Under the pieces are notes generated by a model, which was not told the DNA's origin, did no database searches, and was given only the letters and a program-made list of their open reading frames with translations. Shown here piece after piece: positions 45,570 to 56,933 of a stretch of DNA of 64,000 bases. A program made the position numbers and the translations under genes. The stretch is from Bimuria novae-zelandiae CBS 107.79 (Eukaryota > Ascomycota > Dothideomycetes > Pleosporales > Didymosphaeriaceae). The stretch lies in the NCBI GenBank assembly GCA_010015655.1, contig ML976697.1:153570-217569 (forward strand), in the 5' to 3' direction. Every line of letters begins with the position of its first letter. Position 1 is the stretch's first letter.

Positions 45570-45782
45570 TGTCGCGGTGGGCCGAACGGCTGGTGCGCAG
45601 TAGAAAAGATTATGGAATTCTTTTGCTGGAGGGTGTACTATCTAGAAGCTACCGAGTATGTATGTGTACGAGCGTAAACATCGCTAGTCCCAGATAGGTG
45701 TAGCCCTCTCAGAAAGGTGAGTGGCAACTAAGCAAGGGTAGGAGTAACCATCTCATCGAGTAAGAGCCATTAAACCGTCACA
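45570..45782 (+). mobile_element. Solo LTR, 213 bp
   Basis: TGTCGCGGTG at the left and AACCGTCACA at the right lie inside a perfect AGTAG duplication (45565-45569, 45783-45787). The element H sequence continues across it. A diverged second copy lies at 4762-4964. It is unmutated although its host is RIP-degraded. Solo LTRs arise by recombination between the two LTRs of a full element. Confidence 0.88.
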
Positions 45783-45911
45783 AGTAGTCTTAATACCACT
45801 AAGCAAAGCTTAAAGGAAGTTAAAAGATAAATAGTTTAAACGTAATACGCTATAGTAGCTAGGAGAGCTAAAGACTTTATTACCTTTATTAAATAAATAG
45901 TAGTAATATCT

Positions 45912-46101
45912 TGTCACGGTTTGGAGTCTCCCTTTCCCCACTTGCAGTGGCGCCTCACCTGTGTTGAGATGCGACTACCCATCCTACACTAGCGCTGTTT
46001 ACAGCCACTCATGTATACCTACTGTTCGTAGCTTCACCTAATATAATAATAAGTACAATTCTCAATTTCTTCCTTATGCGTATGGATCACTAGCTCTTAC
46101 A
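45912..46101 (+). repeat. Left LTR of the gag-only element
   Basis: 190 bp, TGTCACGG to CTCTTACA. Confidence 0.94.
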
Positions 46102-46114
46102 GTTATGAGCCTGG
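46102..46114 (+). promoter_or_regulatory. Half-tRNA-Met primer binding site
   Basis: GTTATGAGCCTGG directly follows the left LTR and matches the TRIM site at 20038-20050 except for one C-to-T. Complementary to the initiator tRNA-Met anticodon loop. Confidence 0.65.
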
Positions 46115-46136
46115 ATGCATCTTTGCTATACTCGTT

Positions 46137-46305
46137 GTACGATTACTAGGCCCCTTATAGCTGTACGATTACTGCGTCCCTTATAGCGCACGATTACCAG
46201 GCCCCTTATAGCTATATAATTACCGCGCCCCTTATAGCGCACGATTACCGCGCCCCTTATAGCGCACGATTACCGCGTCCCTTATAGCGCATGATTGTTG
46301 CGTCT
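46137..46305 (+). repeat. 25-bp minisatellite in the leader of the gag-only element
   Basis: About six and a half copies of a 25-26-bp unit of the form GCACGATTACCGCGCCCCTT-ATAGC lie between the primer site and gag. Confidence 0.88.
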
Positions 46306-46329
46306 ACCCTACGCACATAATAGCTATAG

Positions 46330-47400
46330 AACTAGTAGTAACCTAAGTTACTATTATCCTTAATAAACTAGATAACTGGTTTAACTAGATCTTCCTCCGT
46401 AAAGACTTCGCCAAGGATCACAAGATCTGGCTATACGTCAATCTAGATACACCAAAGGAGAGCATACCTGACCTAGAGGCTGCCAATCCTAAGCCTTAGC
46501 TCACTAACTATAAGGCTAGAGCCTCTAAGCTCTCTGACCTATCCCCTGAGGATCGTGAGTCCTACCGATAGGAGGTTGACCAATGGAGACTCGAAGAGAT
46601 CACGCAACAGAAACAGGAGAGAGCGCTAGTGTAGCTAAATACCAAGATTACTAGGTCTATCGCTACGCGTTATCTCTACCTGATTTAGGACCTACCTACT
46701 GTTTACGATTGACTTGTCGCTCTTAAGAAGCAGTTCTGTCCGTCTATAGCTAATTAGAGTCGCGACTTAATAACAAGATACACTGATCTAAAGACTGCTC
46801 CACGCAATCTAAAGAAACTCGACGAATAGATAGCTAACTAGGTACACATTATTTCCTAATGCCAATTAATTAACCTGTTAGAAACGACTGGATACAGGCC
46901 TTAGGAGGATTTCTTGATTGCCTGCCAAGCTCATCACCCAAACTACGCTGCTACCTGCCTTGATCAGGTATACGAACATGAGATGAACGGTACCAATCCA
47001 CCCAGCCTACCTACCTACGTCGAAAAGATGACAAAGTACACTCGCCGCGCTGCCTTGACTGCCAAAGTGGGTACCCTATCTACCTCCGTTGCTGAGCTTG
47101 GAATTGCGAAACCTTGCATTTGTGGGCTATCACATGCTCTGCACGATTGCTACATACTTAATCTAAATTATCTAAGTTAACCAAAAGACTAGACGCCACC
47201 ACCTATTAGAGTTTATAAGGTTAAATAAGCTTAAAAGGACCTAAAGGTTGCAAAGCGCATTAATGACGCCTTAAAGAGTTCTTATTAAACTATTTAGATA
47301 AATAATAGCCTACTACCCCACAGCTAGACGTCGCTTGTGATTAATCTTATGGATAAAGGTTAGTCATCACCAACTCGCTGACTTGGTGACAACTAGGGGG
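46330..47400 (+). pseudogene. Gag of the non-autonomous copia-type element
   Basis: The plus-strand frame shows the copia gag layout. There is a Trp-containing N-terminal core (NKLDNWFN near 46,360, KDHKIWLYVN), a central helical region (RDLITRYTDLKTA) and an open C-terminal stretch from 46,914 to 47,180. That stretch has a CCHC-type knuckle near residues 68-81 of the segment, reading CICGLSHALHDCYI (C-x-C-x4-H-x3-C, one residue shorter than the classic spacing). TAG and TAA replace Gln or Trp upstream. Gag would allow packaging of its own RNA with enzymes from another element. Confidence 0.8.
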
Positions 47401-47402
47401 TG

Positions 47403-47592
47403 TGTTATGGTTTAGAGTCTCCCTTTCCCCACTTGCAGTGGCGCCTCACCTGTGTTGAGATGCGACTACCCATCCTACACTAGCGCTGTTTACAACCACT
47501 CATGTATACCTACTGTTCGTAGCTTCACCTAATATAACAACAAGTATAATTCTCAATTTCTTCCTTATGCGTATGGATCACTAGCTCTCACA
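47403..47592 (+). repeat. Right LTR of the gag-only element
   Basis: 190 bp partner of 45912-46101, TGTTATGG to CTCTCACA, followed by TATCT. Confidence 0.94.
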
Positions 47593-49230
47593 TATCTACA
47601 CCACACATAATATAATAATACTAAAATACCTATTTATAGCGTTAGCTCTAGAAAAGGAGATGCTGGGCAACGCGTATAACTTATTTAAATACTTTATTTA
47701 CTAAGAACACGATATTTAGAGCTATAGCTCTATTACTAAGGAAAGCTATAATTAAGATACTTTTTTAAAGCTTGCCCGCATTTAGCAAGGCAAAGATAAG
47801 GACTTTTTATAACCTTTTTAACTACCTACCTTTACTAGTAATAACCTAATTACTACAACGCTAGAGGCCGTGATTAAGTATTTTAAGTAGGACCTAATAG
47901 AGATTACTATAAAACTAGTTAGCTAGCTACTTCTTTATAACGTGGAGCGATAATAACTATATATATACCGCCAGATTGCTGCGGATACCTTGACTAAAGG
48001 CAAAGAGCTATATAGAGCCCTCACGCAGGCGTAGTAAAAGATAGACAAGCTAGAAGCCTAGCTTACTAAACACACTATAGCAAAACCTACTACTACTACG
48101 CTAGTAGCTTAATCTCGCACTACTTGCTTCTAAATCTTATTATTAATACTATAAAATTAGAGTAACTATATCCTTACTAGCCCTTATAGCTTAGAGTCTA
48201 CCAAGCTTAATAACTTGTATATCCCCTATTAATTACCCTTTTAACCTACTACTTATCTAGGTACTTAACTTATTAGTTAGCGCTCTATTAAGTTCCTATA
48301 CCTATTACTACTTTTAAATAGCAAGATCACCATCTTATTTAACTACTAAAGAGTATACATAGAGAATAAGCTATAATTAAATAGTAACTAGTTTATTAGA
48401 GATAACCTACAAGACACCTAGGAGCGTATTATAGTATATATAACTACGCGTATAGAGAATCCTGCTTAAGACTAGCTTAAAACGTTAATTAGCGCTCTTC
48501 GCGACGGTAGCAAAGCTATTAATAATAAATTTCTTATAGATACTCTAAGCTAAGCCTTTAGTAACCCCTATAAAGAGAAGAATGCCTGCCAGGCCTTTAA
48601 CTACCTTTATCTACACACTACTATTAAGTTTATAAGCTTTTAAGCTAAGTTCTTTTACCTAGCTACCTAACGCAAGCTCCTAGTAAATTAATAAGTTAAA
48701 AAGTTTTATAAGAAGCTTATAAATTAACTTTATATAAATATAAGCTATAACGTCTGCTATCTAAAGAATAACTATAATAAATTTATAAAAATAACTCGTC
48801 ACCTGGCGCGTAAAGCCACTATTACTAATAGTTAAGCTATTACACGGGCGGAGCATAAGATAACTACTACCTTACCTACTAAATTTTATAGGTATATACT
48901 ATTATTAGTGTTATAGCCTACTTATACTATAATTGCGTAAGCTATAGTTTCTTAGCCTAGCCTTATTACTTTAATACTAGCTAGCTAGCCTACCTACTTT
49001 TACTACTATAAGATTAGCCACGTTATCTGTAATTACCTAGATAAGCTAGTTAAGTATAAGGCTGTTAAGCTATTAGCAAAGGTAGAGGAGGATACCTACT
49101 ATAATACAACTAATAAGGGCGCCTCTAAGAGTAATTTAGAAAAAGCCTCTCTTTAGGAGAAGTCTTTTTTCTAGAAAAGCCTATTAGAGCTACTAGCATA
49201 CGAAACCTCCTATTTAGTAAAAGCGCCTTT
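47593..49230 (+). pseudogene. Element H gag
   Basis: Plus-strand gag begins before the nested elements (around 45,440-45,911) and resumes at 47593 after the shared TATCT. It has long charged stretches and a region near 48,590-48,680 of the type NACQAFNYLYLHTTIKF, the gag core. A zinc knuckle remnant near 48,990-49,040 reads CPTYFYYYKISHVICN-like, with Cys-to-Tyr changes. The frame is broken by RIP stops. Confidence 0.6.
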
Positions 49231-52200
49231 ATTAAGCCTTCCTGTATTTTAACTAACGGGCTTATAATTAAGTTAAAGACTCTTATTAATACGGACGTAG
49301 GTAGCTACGTCTTAGTCTACTTTAAATAGCTTTACTTAATTAAAAAGAGACTTAAGGCACTTATTTAGAGCATAAAAGTAATTCCTCTAGCTAGGTATAA
49401 TAGTTAACTAAATAGGTAGGTAGATAAGCACTTTTAAGCTAACCTAGTACTAAATAATTATTACCTTACTACTTACTTTATCCTTTATAATACTAGCTAC
49501 TATAACCTTATAGTTAGCTATAAGCTTCTTAAAGACGCAGATATTTAAATTAACTATAAATAATAAATACTTAAGTAGCCTAATATAGCATAGATTAACT
49601 ATAAAAGAGATATTATTATCCAAACGCAAGATAATACTATAAGAATTAATTCTAAGTACTAGATAGACGCTAATTAGCGTAATAAACTTATAAACGTAGC
49701 TATTATACGGTATATCTATGGCTCACCGTAGCAATCTCCTCAGCGTCGCACCTACTAGAAGAACCTAGTAAAGATAGAGGAGTAGCTTCGCTACCAAGCA
49801 CTATCGTTACAAGAGTAGTAACTAACTCGCCCTAAACCTGTCTCCCGCGAGGACCTTGCAAAGGCAGGCCTTAAGATTAATACTATAAAAGCTATTATAT
49901 TTATAATTAACGCGCGATAGAAAAAGATAATTATTAGCTATATTAGTATTTATAAAATAGAAAAGCTAATCTAGGACCGCAAGGATGAGTTAGACTAGGC
50001 AGGTCTACTAGATCTAGAGAAGGAACTTCGCTAGCTCCTTATAGAGAAGCTATCGCGCCTAGGCTACGCTAGCGCGACCCTCGCACATTTTTTAAAAAAG
50101 GACTTAGACTTTCTACCTTTACACCACGACGGCGTTAATTACAATATTAAGCTAACCGCAGATAATACGCTAATATTAAGCCTACTATATAGTATATCTT
50201 TAAAGTAGTTATAGCTTATTAAGGACTATCTAAATAACTACCTCTAACGCGACTTTATTACTTATAGCAACGCACTATATGCCTCACTAGTGCTATTTAC
50301 TAAGAAGCTAAAAGGGGAGTAATAATTCTATATTAACTACTATAAGCTTAACGTAATTATAAAAAAAGATATTTATCTTATTCTACTTATCTAAAAAACT
50401 CTTACGTGGCTCGTAATTGCTAAAGTATTTATAAAGCTAGATATTTAATAAGCCTTTTACCGCATCTAACTTGATAAGAATACTAAGGAACTAACCACGT
50501 TTTATACACGCTATAGTAACTATAAGTACCACGTACTCTTATTTAGCCTCTATAATAGCCCTGCAACCTTCTAATAATATATTAATAAAATACTATATAG
50601 ACTACTTAACGACTTTTGCACGGCACACCTAGACAATATCCTTATCTACTTAAAGGATCCACTATACCACGAAGAGTACGTTACTAAGGTGCTTAAGCAA
50701 CTCTATAATGCTAGTTTATAAGTAGATATTAAGAAGAGCAAGTTTATAGTAATAAAGATAAAAAAATTTAGTCTTATTATTAGCACGCAAGGCATTTAAA
50801 AGGACCTAAAAAAGGTTATAGTACTATAGGACTAGCTAGTACCTATCTTAGTTAAAAGCGTATAGTTATTTCTAAGCTTTTATAACTTCTATAAGACCTT
50901 CCTTAAGGACTATAAGCGCATTATCTAGTCGCTTATAAAGCTACTTAAGAAAGGCGCCTAGTATACCTTTAGTAAGCGTAAACTCGTAGCCTTCTAGCAA
51001 GCTAAAGACCTTATATTATTAAATAACGTCTTTACCTACTATTCGCCCTATTATATAACGTGTATAAAAACTAATACTAGTAATAAAGTTGTAGCTAGCG
51101 TACTCTCTTAACTACAAGATAATAGTCTCTAGCAACTAGTTACTTTCTACTTTAAGACTATAAGTAGCCCGTAGATAAACTATAATATTTATAATAAAGA
51201 GATACTCGCTATAATTTATAGCCTTAAAAAGTAAAGGTCTTAGCTTATTAGCCTATAGACTACTAAGCTATTTAATACTATTACTAACTATTAAGCGCTT
51301 AAGTACTTCTTAACTAAGTAAGAGCTTACTCTACGGTAGATACGCTAGGCTATAATAGTAGTAAATTTTAACCTTAAGCTTACTTATTAACTAAATATTA
51401 CTAATATGGTAGCTAACGCGCTGTCACGCAAGCAAAAGGAACTATAGACTTAAAAGAATAAAAATAGATTAGCTTATATAAGAGCCTTCTTATAAGCTAA
51501 GTAGCTAGACGCTAATATAGTGTAAGAAGCTATAACCTAGCTTACTAACCTTATTACTTAAGGATTATAGTATTAAAGGCTTAAAATTATTATAATAAAT
51601 ACCTCTATAGCCTTTCCCTTTATAAAGGATCCGCATATTCTCGTTAATTAAGTAATTAAGGCAAACTAAAACTACTATAGCTTATAAAAGCTACGAGAGA
51701 AAGCTTAAATAGACCCCTAAGCACTATAGAAACTAAATAATTAAGGCCTACTTCTATATTAGGGCTAACTAGTTATCTTAGTAGTTAGCTTCTTACGCAC
51801 CTACTTAATCTAAGCTATCTACGCTATATAGCTTACTACTTACCTAAAAAAAAAAAAGATAGCCTAGCTACTTAGAGATTAATACTACTAGCTAAATCTA
51901 GTAAAGGATATAGATATCTACATCGCCGCCTATAAAGCTTGCTAATAGAGTTACGTACCTCGTAACTACACCCTAAGGCTACTTAAATCGCTACTAATAC
52001 TAAAGCGAGTATAGTAGGACGTCTTAATAGACTTGAAGTTATTCCTACTTAATAAGAAAGGGTATAATAACACCTTTATTATAATTAACTACCTAAGTAA
52101 GCGCTGCTTCTCACTGCTCTGCCATAAAATAACCACGGTAAAATAGGCTATAAATATGTACTATCGCTATATCTGGCGCGTGTACAGCCCACCCAGGTCT

Positions 52201-53235
52201 ATTGTCTCTAATTAAGGCCTGTAGTTTGTCTTAGCATTTATAAGTAAGCTATATTAGCTTATAAACGTTAAGTAAAAGCTCTTAATAGCCTATTATCCTT
52301 AAACTAATAGTAATATAGAAATTATAAACTAGTACCTTAACTAGCGCCTTTACCTATTTATTAACTACTACTAAAATAACTAGTCTGACCTACTGCCCTG
52401 CATAGACTAGGCTTAGGCTATACTACTTTATAAGACTACAGGCCTCTCGCCGTACGAGATCGAGTTCGGACATTAGCCTACTTACTACTAGGACTAGGAG
52501 GAGCGAATAAGGACCTTACCTATAACCCGTAAGTAGATATCTTAAGAGGAAGCGCAAAACTACGTAAAAATTTAATATAATACTATAAAACTAGCTATAA
52601 AGATAGCTTAAAGAGGAATTATTTAGACTTAAAAGTAATAAGCACGTTAAGTAAATAAGAAATAATATAAGCTAGATTTTAGAGTAGGTAATTAGGTCTA
52701 TATAAAGCTAAGAGGTTTTATAACTATCTAGCCTAGTTAAAAACTTAACTAGCAGATATATAGACCCTATCTAATTATTACTATAAAAAGTTACTTTTAT
52801 TAAGTTAAACTTCTATTATATATGCACATGCACGACGTCTTTTACATAGACTACTTACGTAAAGCTACTATAGACTCTCTACTAGGCTAGACTAAACCTA
52901 AGGAAGAACTAATTAAGGTTAATAATAACCTTAAGTAGCTAGTAAAAAAGATATTTAATAGCTATATCTATCGCGGACGCCTACAGTATAAGGCCTCCTA
53001 GACGGCCTATAATCCTAACCCTACCTGGTACAACGCCCGAGGCTTCAAGGGAGAACCCCATAAGGTTAGAGACTACTACCAAGCTTACCCAGAGAAACCT
53101 GGACCGCCGTTGCGACTAGACGCCTGGCTACAAGCGTACGAGACTGGCGAGCACTTGGAGGCAACAGAGGAGGACGATCAGGCCATAGACAAGATAACGC
53201 AGAACAAGGCACGAAGGAGGAAGTAGGGTACCAGA
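49231..53235 (+). pseudogene. Element H pol: protease, RT, RNase H, integrase, C-terminal tail
   Basis: The protease region is near 49,260-49,330 (LKTLINTDVGSYVLVY). The RT reads FTKKLKGE near 50,290, KVFIKLDI, YHVLLFSLYNSPATF and HLDNILIY at 50626-50649 (family YLDDILIY). RNase H and integrase follow to about 52,500, with NARWKP- and HYHPQTN-like remnants. The last 100 codons (about 52,990-53,225) are unmutated: NPTWYNARGFKGEPHKVRDY, then a Glu/Asp-rich end and a TAG near 53,226. The tail follows a chromodomain-like position. Confidence 0.78.
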
Positions 53236-53269
53236 CTCAGGGGACTGAGCCCACCTTGGAGGGGGGTAA

Positions 53270-53516
53270 TGTGACGGCCTGGCAGGCCAGCAGGTCACAT
53301 GAGCTCGCGTACGAGGCGCAACTACCTCACGTTCAAGCGCAGCTGCTCGCGCACCCAGGGCAGCTGCCTCAGATAGATAGTTATTCCGCTCCGATGGCCG
53401 CGCACAAAAGCGCGCGAGCCCTGTGTACCTACAGCCACCTCATCTTAGTGTAGCTAAAATAGAGCCAACCTACCTCATCTACTCTTTCGATGCAGGAGCC
53501 CGCGCTCGCCCTCACA
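53270..53516 (+). repeat. 3' LTR of element H
   Basis: 247 bp, TGTGACGGCC to GCCCTCACA, unmutated, followed by GGTAT. Short open frames crossing it are not genes. Confidence 0.93.
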
Positions 53517-56500
53517 GGTATGTTCTAAAAATAAGTAGTGTAGGCACTAGACTATATAGGCTAGTAGTATTATTTAAGATCTTAACTACTATTTATAAGA
53601 TATCTCTATTATCTATATAGTTGCCTAGCTTAGTTTTTAAAATATTAAATACGCGTCTAAGGAGTGTGTGTGCTTATTTAATCTTTCTAACTACCTAATA
53701 AGCCTCTATAGGTATTTATTTATAAGTAGCTCTTATAATCTTCGAGCGAGCTCTAAAATTCTTAGAGGTAAAGTTTATGTCTGGGTTATATATAATATAG
53801 TCTAGTAGTCCTTAATAGGTATTAATCTAGTACTTGCATAGTGTATGCTAGGTATCTTATATAAATATTAACTTTAGGAATATAGCAGCCTAAAATAATA
53901 TATCTATATTAATAATATATAGTACGTCTTGATTGCTAATTCGTACAATATTAATAATAACCTTATAGTTAAAGTAAGTATTATTCTTAATAATAAACTT
54001 AAATCTTCGATGAGCTTAATTGTACGACTAGTAGAGGTAGCAGGATTTCTTAATTGCTTTTAATATAGCTAAATTAATGTTGTGGCCTATGCTGGCTAGC
54101 ATCTTTTAGAGTCTCTTTATATAGGGATGTCTAAATTAGCGATAGAGGCGGCAGAGTTCTAATTTAGTAAAGAAGGATATAGATTCTTTCTTGCTTATAT
54201 TAAAGAAAGAATGTCCCTATTTTTATATAATAGGGATAGTAGTCTTATCCTTGCGTATAATAATGTTTAAAATATTATTAAAGTATACTCTAGCCTAGTT
54301 CGCATCTACTAGTAATAATAAGAATAGTATTAAGATATCTAAGATATAGTAGGTAACTAGACTAATTAGGTTCTTAATGTATATAGTACTAAGTAACTCT
54401 TTTAGTATTTAACCTTTAAAGCTAATATCTGCGTGGCTAGGTGTCTAGTTAATTTTTATACATAAGTTTTCCTATACGTACGCCTTAAGCTAAAACTTGC
54501 TAATAGTAAAAATCTTTACTACACTTATACTTTAGAGTTTACCTTAGTATACTATATAGTATTAGTTATTACGGATAAACTACTTAGCGTACTCCTTAGG
54601 TTTAGTACTATAGATATTCTTTTTAGTTATATAGTATAAGTAAGTAATAAAAGTAAAGTAATTAATAGCTTCCTTTGCGTCTTTAACTTTTTACTTTATT
54701 TTTTTTAAGATTGTATAGATTATCTTCGTTTTTAAAGTATTCTTTAAATTTTTAAATATACAAGGTAATAGCTTCGCGTAATAGGGTCTAATTATAGAAT
54801 CTTTTATATAAGGAGATATACTAGTTTTTCGCGCACGTATAGTTATTATAAGGATAATTTAATAACTAGTATCCTTCCTTATAGTAAATAAAGCATTTCT
54901 TTATCTACGTATAGTTATCCCTAGAGCGTGACCTAAATTCTAGTAGAGACCTTCTACGTCCTCATTTACGGAATAAGAAGCTCCTTTCTCTCCGTGCAGA
55001 GTTATATTAGCGATTAATATAGTACGTGTTAAATAGTTTTGAAAGGTATTAGTTAGCTTTATAGTCTATAGTAACTTAAAGTGCTACTTATAGGTTACTA
55101 AATAAAGCTTTACACGAAGGTTTAATAGTAAATATAGTATACTTTAGTTCTAGCTATCCTTAATAAGCTTATATAATAGTAGTGTAAAGTATAACGTCCC
55201 CGTTAAAGCCTAGTCCTATTACTCTTTAAGTAAGCGTAAGCTTATAAATTATTATTTCTAGGACTTCGTGCAGACTTTTATTAAAATTTTTTATTAGTAT
55301 TATATAATAGTTATTATTATCTAGTTAGTTTAGTATTAACTATAATTTATATTTATATTAAAATGGTTGCTTAGACCTTTGTACAGGTACTTCTAAGTAT
55401 GTCCTAGTCCTATATTATGCAGGTAGTACCTGTTCGCATAGCATTTTAAGATATCTAGAAAGATATCTGCGTACTGGGTTTTCTGGATATCTAATTGTTA
55501 GCAGAGATCTATAAAGATTCTAGTCTTATCTATAAAAATATTATATAATTAACTAGTATAGTTATTATCCTTCTTTTATACTTTTTAAAATTAGATCATT
55601 TTGTCTACTAGAAGTCTCTTATTAATAAATTCTTTAGTAGGTGGCAGTTCGTACGGGCTATAACATTATAGGTATTAGACTAGAAATACTTATAGTAGCG
55701 CGTACGCTGCAGTGGGCGGTAGTACGTATAATTAGGAATATAGGGTAGGTACTAGATAGAATAGTATAGGTTATCTATATAGTAACTATTATAGCGCTGG
55801 TTAAGGTGCCGGAGTAGGTAATTCTAGTACCTTTAAAGTAGTTAGTAGTATTACGTTTAGTCTACTTTCGTGCAGAGCCTTATATTACGATAAAGGTTAC
55901 GTATAGATTTTTTTAGGTGTAATAGCTTTTCCTTATAGCGTATTATATAGCTTTATAGTTATTACTACGCCGCTATTAAGTAAAGGCGTAATATTTTTAT
56001 TTATTAGCACTTATAGTAATTCCCGCTTAAACGCATGGTTAAGCTTAACAAAGTGTGTTTATATTTATCTATTAAAGTTTTTTTAATATGCCTAAAGGGG
56101 TTGCGCTCTAGTTATAGTTATTATATAAAGACTAGTAATAGTATATCTTATGTATAATAGCTGTTGCCTACGCGTAAATAATGCTATATTAATCCTATTT
56201 TTCTAGGATTCTAGGTTAGTATCCCTTATTAGTATTATTATTAATATCCTTATATCCTTCGCATATTATTCGTATACACGGATATTATCCTAGCTTTTTA
56301 TATTATATAGGATAACTATTACTTAGGATAAGAAGTTTAGCAACTAATAACGTAATATTATAGGTTTATATTATTTATTTAATTAGTTGGTTTTATATAG
56401 ATGGTTATAGATAGTTACCTATTTATATAGCCTTATTATTAGGTGGTACTTATCGCATAGTCTTTCTCTCTTCTTATATAGTGTTCTTACTATAGCACTG

Positions 56501-56650
56501 TCTGCTCCCCTATGCTAGTTTTACAAGCAGTACTAAGTCTTCTTTGTATAATTAAGAAATTAACCTCTATTAGTTAAAATAGATAATAAAATAGAAGAAC
56601 TTATTTACTTAAGTTAACTTTTATCTTCTTTCTTACTAATTTATAATTAA
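53517..56650 (-). pseudogene. Element F gag and integrase part of pol
   Basis: On the far side of element H, the minus strand carries the N-terminal half of the copia polyprotein. A zinc knuckle remnant near 54,850-54,900 reads KKCFIYYKEGY then NYPYNNYTCAKN, matching the fungal copia pattern CFVCGKxGCxSxxHxxxE. Integrase sequence is expected between it and 53,517 and gag between it and 56,600, but both are too mutated for motif-level placement. H carries GGTAT on both sides. Confidence 0.6.
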
Positions 56651-56674
56651 CCTTATTAGTTAACTACTAATTAG

Positions 56675-56933
56675 TGTTAATAGGGCTCTTATAGCTAGCT
56701 ATACATAGGGTAAGTATAGTATGGTAAGATAAGAGGTTTATACAGTATACATAGCGTATAAAGTAATAGGGAGGGTAATTAGTTCGTGTAATTACTTTAT
56801 CTCTCTATTATACGAACGAAGGTGGTAATATTTTAGAAGGCAAGCTACGCACTGACATTATATAAGACAACCACGTAATTACGTGTTGGGCCTTATAGAA
56901 TACTCTTCGCCGTATCGCCCCTGCGTACGGACA
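56675..56933 (-). repeat. 5' LTR of element F
   Basis: 259 bp, TGTTAATAGGG to TACGGACA, followed by the second TAAAT copy. Confidence 0.93.

Larger units (their letters stand above)
45912..47592 (+). mobile_element. Non-autonomous gag-only copia-type element (TR-GAG type), 1,681 bp
   Basis: 190-bp LTRs (45912-46101, 47403-47592) lie inside a perfect TATCT target duplication (45907-45911, 47593-47597). A half-tRNA-Met primer site (GTTATGAGCCTGG) follows the left LTR and a purine tract (AGGGGG) precedes the right. The only coding is a gag-like frame with a zinc knuckle; protease, integrase and RT are absent. The LTRs differ at only a few positions, and the interior has moderate RIP-type change. 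It must depend on enzymes of a full copia element. Confidence 0.92.
45189..53516 (+). mobile_element. Complete Ty3 element H, 8,328 bp including two nested insertions
   Basis: 247-bp LTRs (45189-45435, 53270-53516) lie inside a perfect GGTAT target duplication (45184-45188, 53517-53521). A purine tract (GGAGGGGGGTAA, 53258-53269) precedes the 3' LTR, so the element reads on the plus strand. It holds a solo LTR and a gag-only element near its 5' end. Most of the coding is RIP-mutated, but about 52,960-53,516 is clean. Confidence 0.94.
42695..56933 (-). mobile_element. Complete Ty1/copia element F, split by Ty3 element H
   Basis: 259-bp LTRs (42695-42953, 56675-56933) lie inside a perfect TAAAT target duplication (42690-42694, 56934-56938). 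Without H (45189-53516) the element is about 5.9 kb. Gag and pol read on the minus strand in copia order: gag on the right, RNase H next to the left LTR. It is inserted in the RT of D2 and is itself heavily RIP-mutated. The right LTR begins TGTTAATAGGG, the left has TA in place of TG. Confidence 0.94.

Noticed and set aside
53256..53620. Two 65-codon plus-strand frames
   Set aside because: They cross the 3' LTR of element H and its boundary, so they are not genes.
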